Part shown: one piece after another, positions 26,549 to 34,653 of the stretch | Layout: each line of letters starts with the position of its first letter | Numbering within the stretch: the stretch's first letter is position 1 | Position numbers and translations under genes: made by a program | The notes under the pieces: generated by a model | Databases searched by the model: none | The model's input: the letters and a program-made list of their open reading frames with translations, nothing else | What the model was told of the DNA's origin: nothing | NCBI GenBank assembly: GCA_964511185.1 | Contig: CAZEDU010000001.1 | Span: forward strand, 62,001 to 126,000 | DNA length: 64,000 nucleotides | From: CAZEDU01 sp964511185 | GTDB taxonomy: Bacteria; Myxococcota; Myxococcia; Myxococcales; Myxococcaceae | Direction of reading: 5' to 3'

Positions 26549-28048
26549 ATGCCTCGCTCGACCATCGCTCGCCGCGACCTGCTCCAGTACGGCTTCGCCG
26601 GCTTCGTCGCCAGCACGCTGATCAGCAAGCGCAGCTGGGGCCAGAACGCGGCGACGCCGCGGCGGCTGATCCTCTTCTACATGCCGGCCGGGTTCTTCCC
26701 CTCGGGGTGGCGATCCAACCTGGCGGCCGGCGCCTCGGCGCCACTGGGCAACGTCACCTTCGGCTCCACCGTCGACGGCGTCCGCCAGAACATCCTGGAC
26801 GCGCTCGACACGCCGGCCTACTCAGCCCTGCGGCAAGAGCTGATCATGCTCGACGGCGTCGACATGCGCTCGGTCGAAGGCTACACCTCGGGCAACTCGC
26901 CCACCGAGCATGACAACGGCATCTGGGCGGCGCTGCGCGGTCGGCCGATCACCTTTCGGGACAACCCGGACCCTGGCCCGTTCAACAACTGGAGCATCGA
27001 CCGCGTCATCGGGGCCAACCTGTTCCTCGACCAACCCCGGCCGCTCTCGCTCAAGTCGGCGTGTTTGAACGTGCTGCTCGGCGACTTCGGCTACGGGCGT
27101 GACATTCGCCAGGCCTCGGCGGGCGGGACCTCGCTCGAATGCAGCAACCTGCCCGCCCTGTGGGACGCGGTGTTCAAAGACTTCACGCCGCCCACGGGTG
27201 GCGCCGGCGCGCCGGCGGGCCCGTCTCAAGCGCTCGTCGACAGGCACGCTCGGCAGCAGCTGCTCGCCGGGCAGACGCGGGCCGAGCTCAACGCGCTGCT
27301 GCGCAGGCTGGGACGGGAAGAGCAGATCGCGCTCGAGCGCCACCTCGAGGCGATGAACGAGCTCACCACGCAGGTGAACAACGACTACGCGGCGGCCAGC
27401 CAGGCGACGAGCGCTCCCGCGACCGCCGCTGGCCAGGTGCCGCCGAAACCCTCGGCCGTCGACGGGCGGACCCAGTTGGTGCCAATGACCTCGACCGCGG
27501 CGAAGGTCATCGCCAACGCGATGGCGTTCGACCGCATTCGCGTCGCGACGATGCACACCTTCGGCCACAACAACAACGAGTCGCGCTGGTACCCGGGCGC
27601 GTCAGGCGCCTTTCACGACGGCGTCTGCCACGGCGGACACTCGGGCGACAAGCTGGCCGGCATCACGCTCACCGCGAACAAGACCATCATCAAGATGTTC
27701 TTGGACATCATGCTGACGCTCAAATCCATCCCCGAAGGCTCGGGCACGATGCTCGACACCACCACCGTCGCCTCGTTCAGCGACATGGCCAACGGCGACC
27801 ATCAGTACAAGACGCCCACGCTCTTTTTAATCGGCGGCGGCGGCGGCTGGACCGCGGCGGGGAAGCGGGTGTGGAGCTCGGGGCGCGCGGTGAAGCTCTC
27901 GAACCGCGGCCACAGCGACTACCTCGTCTCGCTCGCCCACGGCATGGGGGTGACGACCTACGCCGACGCCACCGGCGCGCGGAAGCCGCTCACGCAAATC
28001 GGCGCGGCCCGCTGGAACCAAGGCCCCTTGCCCGGGCTCACCACTTAA
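26549..28048 (+). CDS. DUF1552 domain protein, Tat-type signal, copy 2
   Basis: 499 residues, closely similar over its length to copy 1 at 12698 (for example HNNNESRWYPGASGAFH, RLILFYMPAGFFPSGWRSN, GHSDYLVSLAHGMGVTTY). A twin-arginine-like signal (ARRDLLQYGFAGFVASTLI) suggests export of a folded protein. It sits 12 bp downstream of the DUF1592 lipoprotein, so the two are co-transcribed and probably form a complex. Its TAA overlaps the TAA of the convergent lipoprotein gene by four bases (TTAA, 28045-28048). Confidence 0.92.
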   Translation: MPRSTIARRDLLQYGFAGFVASTLISKRSWGQNAATPRRLILFYMPAGFFPSGWRSNLAAGASAPLGNVTFGSTVDGVRQNILDALDTPAYSALRQELIMLDGVDMRSVEGYTSGNSPTEHDNGIWAALRGRPITFRDNPDPGPFNNWSIDRVIGANLFLDQPRPLSLKSACLNVLLGDFGYGRDIRQASAGGTSLECSNLPALWDAVFKDFTPPTGGAGAPAGPSQALVDRHARQQLLAGQTRAELNALLRRLGREEQIALERHLEAMNELTTQVNNDYAAASQATSAPATAAGQVPPKPSAVDGRTQLVPMTSTAAKVIANAMAFDRIRVATMHTFGHNNNESRWYPGASGAFHDGVCHGGHSGDKLAGITLTANKTIIKMFLDIMLTLKSIPEGSGTMLDTTTVASFSDMANGDHQYKTPTLFLIGGGGGWTAAGKRVWSSGRAVKLSNRGHSDYLVSLAHGMGVTTYADATGARKPLTQIGAARWNQGPLPGLTT

Positions 28049-29274
28049 GGAACGTTCAAGCGGTCGAACGAAGATTGGCTCGTGCCCGCCTCGGTCGCGG
28101 TGGTGGTCGCCTCGAGCAGCACGAAGACCTCCCGCACCGGCATCGGGTTCGCCACCGAGTGCAGAGACGTGTAGCTGCCGCCGTCCGCGGAGTATTCGAA
28201 GTGGGTCGTGCCGCCCGCCTCGCGCATGCGCAGAAACCGCATCGTCTGCGGGTTGTACGGAATCTCCGAGCTCATGTCGGAGTAGACGTCGCCGATGACC
28301 CGCGCGGCGCGCAGGTTGCCCTTCTGCACGTGGATGGCGATGTAGTTGGCCGCGTCGACCCGAATCGAGAACCACGTGTTGCGCGACTGGTACGTCTGGT
28401 TGCCCGCGCTCACCAGCTCGATGGTCGCCGACGAGCCCTGAAAGTCGTACTTGCGGTTGGAGTACAGCTGGCTCAAGCCGGGCGTCGTGAGCGTCCCGAG
28501 CTGCAGCTGCCCGCCGCTCGTGTACACGGTGGTCGGGTTGCCATTGTTGTAGACGATGCTCCAAGTGCCCGCGTCGAGCGGCTGGTCGAAGTCGTCGGTG
28601 AGCGTCTCGAGCTTGCCCAGGCAGCTCCCGCTCGGGCTGCAGTCAACGCCGGGCGCGCAGCTCTGCGTCGGGCCGCACCCCGCGGCGCACGCGGACGAGA
28701 CGCCGTCGCAGGTGGTGAGCCCGCAGCTGGGCACGCCCGGGTCGCCCTTCGCGCGCGCCTCGCAGCGGCCGAGCCGGTCGGGCAGGTTGCAGCTGTCGCA
28801 AGGGCCGTCGCAGGCGCTCGCGCAGCAGACGCCGTCGGCGCAGAAGGCGCTGACGCAGTCGTCCGGGCCGTCGCAGGCAGCGCCGTTCGGGAGGGTGCCA
28901 GGCAGCGTCACGCGCGCGAGCGTGAGCGGCACCGGCTCGGCGGGCTGGGTGCGGACCCTCCCGGCGCCTTCCGCCGCGGCGACCAGGTTGCCGCCTTGGA
29001 GCGCGCGCGCGGTGAACCGAACGCCCGTCGCGGGCGGCGCGCTCTGGCTCGAGGTCAAGGTGAACGAGAAGGGAAAGCCGGTCTGCTCCCCTGGCCAGAG
29101 CTGCTCTTGGTGGACGAGCGCGCCGTCGCTCGAGCGGTGGACGTCGAGCCACAGCGCGTCGAAGTCCGCGCCCGGCGACAAGCTGCCGTCGACGGTGACG
29201 AGGGCCGTACCGCTGCTCGAGATGACGCAGGCGCCGAGCAAGAGCGTCAGCGCGGGCCACGGACGACGCACCAT
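28045..29274 (-). CDS. Cys-rich ConA-like (LamG-type) surface lipoprotein
   Basis: 409 residues from an ATG at 29274. The frame runs on upstream through the antisense of nagZ, which I discount. Signal and lipobox: MVRRPWPALTLLLGAC. Then come a ~110-residue beta-rich domain and a Cys-rich segment of about 100 residues (CDGPDDCVSAFCADGVCC, then CDGPCDSCNLPDRLGRC). The C-terminal ~190-residue concanavalin A-like beta-sandwich runs from LTDDFDQPLDAGTWSI to SSFDRLNVP. ConA-like domains bind glycans or other surface ligands. It is the intact paralogue of the frameshifted gene at 19778-20994, which lacks the Cys-rich insert. It converges on the DUF1592/DUF1552 pair. Confidence 0.85.
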   Translation of the reverse strand: MVRRPWPALTLLLGACVISSSGTALVTVDGSLSPGADFDALWLDVHRSSDGALVHQEQLWPGEQTGFPFSFTLTSSQSAPPATGVRFTARALQGGNLVAAAEGAGRVRTQPAEPVPLTLARVTLPGTLPNGAACDGPDDCVSAFCADGVCCASACDGPCDSCNLPDRLGRCEARAKGDPGVPSCGLTTCDGVSSACAAGCGPTQSCAPGVDCSPSGSCLGKLETLTDDFDQPLDAGTWSIVYNNGNPTTVYTSGGQLQLGTLTTPGLSQLYSNRKYDFQGSSATIELVSAGNQTYQSRNTWFSIRVDAANYIAIHVQKGNLRAARVIGDVYSDMSSEIPYNPQTMRFLRMREAGGTTHFEYSADGGSYTSLHSVANPMPVREVFVLLEATTTATEAGTSQSSFDRLNVP

Positions 29275-29340
29275 GGGGCCATTGTACTCCGGGAGCGGGA
29301 TGGCCTGACATCCGCGGCGGGTTTGACCTAGCCTCGCGCC

Positions 29341-30435
29341 ATGGCCCCCGAGCTCTATCGGCAATGCGCGCGCATGGTGATGGCCGGCTTTCCGGGCACC
29401 TCGCCGACCGATGAGCTGAACCGGCTCATCGACGACGGCCTCTTCGGCGCCATCCTCTTCAAGCGCAACGTCGTCGAAGCCAGGCAGGTCGCGGCGCTCA
29501 ACCGGGCCCTCAAGGAGCGCGCCGGCCGCGCGTTTCTCGTCGCTGTCGACCAGGAAGGCGGACGGGTGGCGCGGCTCCAAGGCCCGCCGTTCACGCGCCT
29601 GCCGCCGATGCGGGTGCTGGGCGAGCGCGGCGACGACGCGCAAATCGAACGCGCTGGGAAGCTGCTCGCGTTGGAGCTGGCGGCGACCGGCTTCGACTGG
29701 GACTTCGCGCCCGTGCTCGACGTCGACACCAACCCGAAGAACCCCGTCATCGGCGACCGCTCGTTCCACCGCGACGCCGAGAAGGTGGCGCGCTACGGCG
29801 TCAAGCTCGCGCGCGGTTTGGAGGCGGGCGGAATCGCTTCGTGCGGGAAGCACTTCCCCGGCCACGGGGACACGCACGAGGACTCGCACCACAAGCTGCC
29901 GCGCTTGCCCCACGACCTCGCGCGGCTGCGCGCCGTCGAGCTGGTGCCGTTTCGTGCGTACGCCGAGGCGGGGCTCGCGTCGCTGATGACCGCGCACGTC
30001 ATCTTCGAAGCCGTCGAGCCGGGCGTGCCGGCGACGATGAGCGCGCGCGTGCTGCAGGGCGTCCTGCGCGACGAGCTCGGCTTCCACGGCGTGCTGGTGA
30101 GCGACGACTTGGAGATGAAGGCGATCGCGGACCACTACTCCATCGAGGACGCCGCGGTGCAAGGAGCCATCGCCGGCATCGACCTGTTCTTGGTCTGCCA
30201 TCAAGCCGAGCGGCAGCGGCGCGTCATCGAGGCGTTGGTGCGCGCGGTCGAGAGCGGCGCGCTGTCACGCGCGCGCGTGGCGGAAGCGAACGGGCGGCTC
30301 GACCTGCTCGCGCGGCGCTTCTTCCACGCGCCGGTGGACCTCTTCGCCCAGCTCGACCGGCCCGAGCACCACGCGCTGAGCGCGGGGCTGTCCGCCGAGG
30401 TCTCCGGCAGCGACCCGACCGAAGCCCTGGGCTGA
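29341..30435 (+). CDS. nagZ: Beta-N-acetylhexosaminidase (GH3, NagZ)
   Basis: A 364-residue protein from an ATG at 29341. GH3 NagZ signatures are all present: GAILFKRNV, LVAVDQEGGRVARLQGPPFT, FAPVLDVDTNPKNPVIGDRSF, the KHFPGHGDTHEDSH loop that carries the Asp/His catalytic dyad, and VLVSDDLEMKAIAD with the nucleophile Asp. NagZ removes N-acetylglucosamine from anhydro-muropeptides during peptidoglycan recycling in the cytoplasm; no signal peptide is seen, which fits. The length matches the family. It is divergent from the surface lipoprotein, with a 66-bp promoter region between the starts. Confidence 0.95.
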   Translation: MAPELYRQCARMVMAGFPGTSPTDELNRLIDDGLFGAILFKRNVVEARQVAALNRALKERAGRAFLVAVDQEGGRVARLQGPPFTRLPPMRVLGERGDDAQIERAGKLLALELAATGFDWDFAPVLDVDTNPKNPVIGDRSFHRDAEKVARYGVKLARGLEAGGIASCGKHFPGHGDTHEDSHHKLPRLPHDLARLRAVELVPFRAYAEAGLASLMTAHVIFEAVEPGVPATMSARVLQGVLRDELGFHGVLVSDDLEMKAIADHYSIEDAAVQGAIAGIDLFLVCHQAERQRRVIEALVRAVESGALSRARVAEANGRLDLLARRFFHAPVDLFAQLDRPEHHALSAGLSAEVSGSDPTEALG

Positions 30436-30444
30436 CGCCGCGGC

Positions 30445-30858
30445 TCAAGGCGCGTGCGGGTGGGCCGCCTCGCGCGCCTGGTCCAGCCGCCTCTGGCACT
30501 GCGCGAGCGCGTCCTTGCGCTTCGGCCGTTCCTCCGCGGAGGCCTGCCCGAGCGCCTGGGCCAAGCCCTCACACCCCGGCGCGACCGCGTGGCTCCCCCC
30601 ACCCGCGAGGGGCCGCTCGAGCGGCGCGCGCGCCTGCTCGATGACTTGCGCCAACTGCCTGGCCTTCGGCGCCGCGCTCGACGTCGGGTCGACCGCGCGC
30701 AGCGCCTCGAGCACCTCCTGAAACGGGGGGTCGGTGAGCGGCCGGCCTTGGGCGAGCAGCGCCTGGTGCTTCGCCCGCGCCTCTTCGTACCGCTGAAGCC
30801 CTTCGTCTCGGCAGCCCCACAGCGCCGTCGCGACCACGAGCCAGCCGAGTCGCCTCAA
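30445..30858 (-). CDS. Small helical lipoprotein
   Basis: 137 residues if it starts at the TTG at 30858, which overlaps the stop of the upstream gene (TTGA) and yields a compact signal with lipobox (LRRLGWLVVATALWGC). The frame extends further upstream, but that part lies inside the previous gene. The mature region is alpha-helical, charged and Ala/Glu/Arg-rich, with two Cys (CEGLAQ, QCQRRL). I do not recognise the family. It is probably co-translated with the MYXO-CTERM phospholipase-like gene. Confidence 0.62.
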   Translation of the reverse strand: MRRLGWLVVATALWGCRDEGLQRYEEARAKHQALLAQGRPLTDPPFQEVLEALRAVDPTSSAAPKARQLAQVIEQARAPLERPLAGGGSHAVAPGCEGLAQALGQASAEERPKRKDALAQCQRRLDQAREAAHPHAP

Positions 30859-31940
30859 CGGCCGCGCCTTCGCAGGCCCCAGAGCGCCGCGGCGCACGCG
30901 AAGAGCGCGGCGCTCCCCGGCAGCGCCGAGCACCCGAGCGGCTCCGAGCGCCGCTGCCCCTCCGGCGCCGACACCTGGGGCGCCTCGCCGGCTGGCTCGC
31001 CCGACGGGCTCTCGCCCGGTCCCGGGTCAACCGCCGCGGGCCGCTCCACCGGCGGGTACCCTTTGAAGACAATCTTCCCCTGCGGCAGCGCGGTCGAGCA
31101 GCTCGACGACATCCCGGACAGGCGCGGCGCGCCCGCCTCCACGTACGCGGTCGCCACCAAGCTCGCCATCAAGGTGAGCGCGTCGCCCCAGCGGCGCGCG
31201 GTCAAGTCCTTCACCCGCTCGTACAAGGCCTGCACGTCCGGCGCGCCCGAGCTCGTCTTGCTCTGTTGATCCGCGCTGATCAGCTCCGCCACCAAGCCGT
31301 TCCCGGTGATGATCGCCTCGAAGATGTCGTTCTTCGCGTCGGCCTTGCCCAGCGTGCCGTAGTAGCCCCGCGAGGCCTGCGTGACGCCGTCGAGCCGCGC
31401 GCGCGCCTCGAGCATGTCGGACTCCCAGCGCTCGTGCAGCCCGCTGGGGTCGAAGTTCCGCGTGTCGTGCAGCACCGAGTAGGCGTCGGTCACGTAGTGC
31501 GACAGGTGCGCGAGGGTCGTCATCACCAGCGCCTCGTCCTTCTCCTTCAGCGCGTCGACCAGCTTCCCGTAGTACTCCTCGACACGCCACGGCACCCGGC
31601 CGTTCCTCTCGGCGTTGTGCTTGAGCTTCGCCTGCGCTTCGGCCCAGTCGCGCGGGTAGTCCCAAATCGGGTTCACCCAGTCGATTTGCAGGTAGTGCCT
31701 GTGCCACTCGTTCGGGTCGTATTGCGGGTGCGAGTCGAGCCGCCAGCGGTCGGGGTCCGCCGCCTGATCTTGAAAGCCGGCGCCCTGCCGCGACTCGATG
31801 AGCTGCCTGAGGCAGCTGCCCGCCGGGAGCGGCTCGTGCAGCTGCGAGGCGAGCCGACGGTGGCCCTCGAACCCCCACCCCCACGCCAAGGCCGGGACCA
31901 AAATCAACGCCAAAGTCAACGAGCGGGATGAACCAGGCAT
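30855..31940 (-). CDS. Zinc-dependent phospholipase C / S1-P1 nuclease-like protein with MYXO-CTERM tail
   Basis: 361 residues from an ATG at 31940, with a signal peptide (MPGSSRSLTLALILVPALAWG). The mature N-terminus is close to WGFEGHRRLA, like the metal-ligating Trp-x-x-x-x-His of S1/P1 nucleases and zinc phospholipase C. Further family-like ligands occur in LAHLSHYVTDAYSVLHD and NEWHRHYLQIDW. After a Pro/Glu-rich linker the C-terminus is GCSALPGSAALFACAAALW followed by GLRRRGR. This Cys, helix and Arg cluster is the MYXO-CTERM sorting signal, processed by myxosortase for surface anchoring. It is probably a cell-surface hydrolase; nuclease versus phospholipase cannot be decided here. Its start codon lies inside the conceivable ATG of the divergent gene. 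Confidence 0.78.
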   Translation of the reverse strand: MPGSSRSLTLALILVPALAWGWGFEGHRRLASQLHEPLPAGSCLRQLIESRQGAGFQDQAADPDRWRLDSHPQYDPNEWHRHYLQIDWVNPIWDYPRDWAEAQAKLKHNAERNGRVPWRVEEYYGKLVDALKEKDEALVMTTLAHLSHYVTDAYSVLHDTRNFDPSGLHERWESDMLEARARLDGVTQASRGYYGTLGKADAKNDIFEAIITGNGLVAELISADQQSKTSSGAPDVQALYERVKDLTARRWGDALTLMASLVATAYVEAGAPRLSGMSSSCSTALPQGKIVFKGYPPVERPAAVDPGPGESPSGEPAGEAPQVSAPEGQRRSEPLGCSALPGSAALFACAAALWGLRRRGR

Positions 31941-32004
31941 GGCGTCTCAATTTCATGAAGCCCGTGCTGGCGCTCCTCGAGCACCCCGGGTACTTTTCGC
32001 ACCC

Positions 32005-32649
32005 GTGGGGGCGGCTTCCTTCCTACCTCTCATTATCGGCGTGAGCCAAGGGCTGCTCCACGCCTTGGGTCCAGACCACTGCGCGGCGCTCCTCACCCTG
32101 GGGCAAACCGGCGAAAAACGGCGCCGGACCGTGGTCGCCATCGCCCTGCGCTTCGCCGTGGGCCACGCCATCGTCCTGGGCGGCATGGCGGCCGTCTGCC
32201 TGCTGCTCGGCGCGGGCCTATCGGAAGCCTTTGAACGTTGGGCGGAAATCGGCGGCGGGCTCATCCTGGTCGCGCTCAGCGTGGCAGCCCTGCTCTTCCC
32301 CAACGCTCTGCGGCATGGCCACCCGCATGTGCACCTGGGCGAGGTCGGCCAACACACGCACCTGCGCGCGGCGGTGCCGCTGGCGGCCGGCGCCCTGATG
32401 GCCTTCTCCGGCGTGCGGTCGATTCTCTTGGCACTGCCGCCGTTGCTGGTCGGTGGCACGCACAGCCCGTTGGCCTGGTCCTACGTGCCCGGCTTCGCGC
32501 TCGGGGTGATGGCCGGCATGAGCGCGGTCGGGCTGCTGTTCGCCGAAGGCGTTCACCGCTTGGGGGAGCGCGCCTCGGGCTGGGTGCAGCGCGGCAGCGC
32601 GGTGATGGCGGGGCTGGTCGGCGTCTTCTGGATCGCCGTCCGCGTCTAG
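32005..32649 (+). CDS. HX4DH-motif nickel/cobalt-type membrane permease
   Basis: About 214 residues with six hydrophobic helices. Helix 1 carries HALGPDHCAAL, the HX4DH nickel/cobalt permease motif, and the loop HGHPHVHLGEVGQHTH is His-rich, as in NicO/RcnA-type transporters. I prefer the GTG at 32005. The in-frame ATG at 31939 overlaps the divergent gene's start codon, and the codons between 31939 and 32004 lack the G/C third-position bias seen afterwards. The direction of transport (uptake or efflux) cannot be told. It ends in a 4-bp CTAG overlap with the stop of the convergent response-regulator gene. Confidence 0.72.
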   Translation: MGAASFLPLIIGVSQGLLHALGPDHCAALLTLGQTGEKRRRTVVAIALRFAVGHAIVLGGMAAVCLLLGAGLSEAFERWAEIGGGLILVALSVAALLFPNALRHGHPHVHLGEVGQHTHLRAAVPLAAGALMAFSGVRSILLALPPLLVGGTHSPLAWSYVPGFALGVMAGMSAVGLLFAEGVHRLGERASGWVQRGSAVMAGLVGVFWIAVRV

Positions 32650-33965
32650 CTGCCCTCGCGCTTCTCGAGAATCGACACCGCGAGCATCGCCGCCAGGAAC
32701 GCGTACACCACGCGGTCCGGACGGCCGGCGAGCGCGAGCAGCTCACCGACCGGGCGCGTGCCGTCCACCTTCGGCAAGAGCTCCGCTTCCCACTTCTCGA
32801 GCTCTATCTCGTTGAGCTGATACGCCGGCTGCAGCGAGGGGATCAGCCGGTCGTCGGGCGCGATGAGCCGCTGCAGCCGCTCGGGCTTGTACAGCTTGCG
32901 GATGCCCCGAATGATGAGGTTCGCCGGGTGCACGTCGAGCTTGATCGACTCGGCGCCCGCCTTGTCCTTGAAGCTCATCACGTACGAGCCATCTTCCCAG
33001 CCGAAGAGCGAGTAGATGATCGCCTTCACCTGCTGGCCGACGTAGTAGAGCCGCTCGGTGTCCTTGAGCAGCCCGCGCTCGACCAGCACGTCGCCGGTGC
33101 GCCGCTTGGTCGCCGCCGCCACCGTCGCCGCGTCTTGCAGCTGGTCGGGTTTGATCTTCCCCACCCGCACCAGGAACTGCCCGAAGCGGTCGGACACCAG
33201 GTTCGACAACGCGAACACCGGGTAGCCCTTCTCGAAGTAGACAATCTTCTTCNNNNNNNNNNCGCGCTGCACGCCCAGCTCGCCGGTCTCCCGCGCGATG
33301 TAGAAGGCGTTGATCAACGACGGCAGGTTGTCCTGCAGCGCGCCGCGGCGGCTCTTCGCGCCCGGGGACGGCGCCTCGATGCGGCCGGGCGCAGGCTGAC
33401 GCACCGGGCCCGCGCCGCCCCGCGAGACCGCGCTCGCCGTCAGGTTCGCGCCCCGAAGCTCGGCGCTGATGTTGTCGCCGCCGGTCACCTTGATGCGGCC
33501 GGTGAGCTCCATCGCCTCTTGCGGCTGGTCCTCCTCCACGTCGACGTCGAGCTCGACCTCGAAGGAGTCCTCCGCCGGCGCGGGCGGCGGTTTGGCCGGC
33601 GCCGGCACCAGCTTGCCCACCATCTCGAGCAGCTTCTCGGCCTCGAACGGCTTCTCGAAGTAACCCGCCGACTGAAACTTGGTGCGCGCCTCGAGCGCGT
33701 GCTTGCCGCCCTTGAACACGCCGGTGATGAAGATGAGCGGCAGCTCGGGGTGCAGCTTGCGCAGCTGCTCGGCGAGCTGAAAGCCCATCATGTCGGGCAG
33801 CAAAATGTCGAGCACCGCGAGCTGCGGCTTGTTGTCGTTTGCCAGCTCCAGCGCCTGCCGCCCCTTGCCCGCCGCGAGCACCTGGTAGCCCACGTTCTCG
33901 AACAGCTGCGTGAGCAGGGAAAGGAGCTCCCGGTTGTCATCGACGACCAGAATCGGCGGCGCCAT
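32646..33965 (-). CDS. Response regulator with C-terminal DUF4388 (PATAN-like) domain
   Basis: About 439 residues. An N-terminal receiver (~1-120: ILVVDDNRELL, phospho-acceptor in LAVLDILLPD, LIFITGV, YFEKPFE) is followed by an acidic/Pro linker and a DUF4388-type domain (LPSLINAFYIARETGELGV...KKIVYFEKGYPVFA). A segment resembling the MshEN half-repeat comes next (FGQFLVRVGKI...RRTGDVLVERGLL), then a helical C-terminus. This architecture is characteristic of delta-proteobacterial/myxobacterial regulators involved in polarity and motility signalling. A run of ten N (33253-33262) lies in the DUF4388 domain; the frame is maintained across it as given, but the true length there is unknown. There is no DNA-binding domain. 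Confidence 0.82.
   Translation of the reverse strand: MAPPILVVDDNRELLSLLTQLFENVGYQVLAAGKGRQALELANDNKPQLAVLDILLPDMMGFQLAEQLRKLHPELPLIFITGVFKGGKHALEARTKFQSAGYFEKPFEAEKLLEMVGKLVPAPAKPPPAPAEDSFEVELDVDVEEDQPQEAMELTGRIKVTGGDNISAELRGANLTASAVSRGGAGPVRQPAPGRIEAPSPGAKSRRGALQDNLPSLINAFYIARETGELGVQRXXXXKKIVYFEKGYPVFALSNLVSDRFGQFLVRVGKIKPDQLQDAATVAAATKRRTGDVLVERGLLKDTERLYYVGQQVKAIIYSLFGWEDGSYVMSFKDKAGAESIKLDVHPANLIIRGIRKLYKPERLQRLIAPDDRLIPSLQPAYQLNEIELEKWEAELLPKVDGTRPVGELLALAGRPDRVVYAFLAAMLAVSILEKREGS
33253..33262. other. Assembly gap (ten N)
   Basis: Ten undetermined bases inside the DUF4388 domain of the response regulator. The real gap size may differ from ten, so the reading frame and protein length of that gene are provisional. 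Confidence 0.98.
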
Positions 33966-34018
33966 CGACAGAGGAACTTACGTCGGGAGAGGCGGTTTTG
34001 GCTAAGTTCCTTTCACCC

Positions 34019-34375
34019 ATGCGACGCCACCGTCTTCTTCCGCTCGCAGTGCTCCTGCTCTCGCTTCCGCTCGCGGTGTGGGCGCAGGACGCAGGCGACT
34101 CACCCGACGCTTCGCTCCCGGATGCCTCGGTGGGAAGCGGCGGCGCGGATCGCGACAACCCCGAACAAGACGACAACGCCGGCCGCGTGCCGACCGCCTG
34201 CAGCACGGACAAGGACTGCGAACGCGGCTTCTCGTGCGACCAGGGCGCGTGCGTGTACACCGGCGTGCGCGACGCGGACGGCGGCGGCTGCCTGAGTGGC
34301 GCCTCGGCGCTCGCCACCGCCTTCGCGCTCGGCGTGGCGCTCCTGTCGCGACGGCGCGGCTTCTCAGCGCCTTAG
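34019..34375 (+). CDS. Small exported MYXO-CTERM protein
   Basis: 118 residues from ATG 34019; an in-frame TTG at 33998 would only add seven residues before a good signal peptide. Signal: MRRHRLLPLAVLLLSLPLAVWA. The mature part is Asp-rich (DAGDSPDASLPDAS), then has a small disulfide-type Cys motif (CSTDKDCERGFSCDQGAC). The tail GGGCLSGASALATAFALGV plus SRRRG fits MYXO-CTERM (Cys, helix, Arg cluster), so it should be lipid-anchored or surface-displayed after myxosortase processing. It is divergent from the response-regulator gene, 53 bp apart. The function is unknown. Confidence 0.78.
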   Translation: MRRHRLLPLAVLLLSLPLAVWAQDAGDSPDASLPDASVGSGGADRDNPEQDDNAGRVPTACSTDKDCERGFSCDQGACVYTGVRDADGGGCLSGASALATAFALGVALLSRRRGFSAP

Positions 34376-34653
34376 TCCTTATCGGGAGCAGTCTTGCTCT
34401 GAAGCGGGCAATTGGACTGGGTGAATGCTTCGCCCGCGCTTCGATGGCCCGTGCTGTGCCGACACGACCGCTTCACGGTCCGCCGTGCCGTGCGCGCGGT
34501 CTGTGGGGTAATTCGTCCCCCTCCTGAGGGGTGCAAGTTTCCCCACTCGTGAACGCGACAATCCCCCGGCCCGAAGCGCGGCACCGCGGGTGGCCTCTCG
34601 CCCGAGCGTTTGACAATCCAGACCCCTTCCCCTCCAGGCCCAAGCCGTGCGCC
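34376..34653. other. Intergenic region without a supported gene
   Basis: About 280 bp between convergent genes. Base composition and codon bias differ from the flanking genes, and the only sizeable frame (minus strand, 34372-34584) has no coding bias or domain. It contains copy B of the short dispersed repeat at 34618-34641, just 3' of the minus-strand membrane protein gene. Confidence 0.5.
34618..34641. repeat. Short dispersed repeat, copy B
   Basis: On the minus strand this reads GGGCCTGGAGGGGAAG then GGGTCTGG, matching copy A (19700-19724) with one insertion/deletion and one or two substitutions. It begins 12-13 bp after the stop of the gene at 34654-35493. Confidence 0.45.

Noticed and set aside
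29275..30204. Long upstream extension of the ConA-like lipoprotein frame
   Set aside because: It is antisense to nagZ; the ATG at 29274 gives a clean signal peptide and lipobox.
34372..34584. 70-residue minus-strand frame in an intergenic region
   Set aside because: No codon bias, no domain, no ribosome binding site; judged non-coding.
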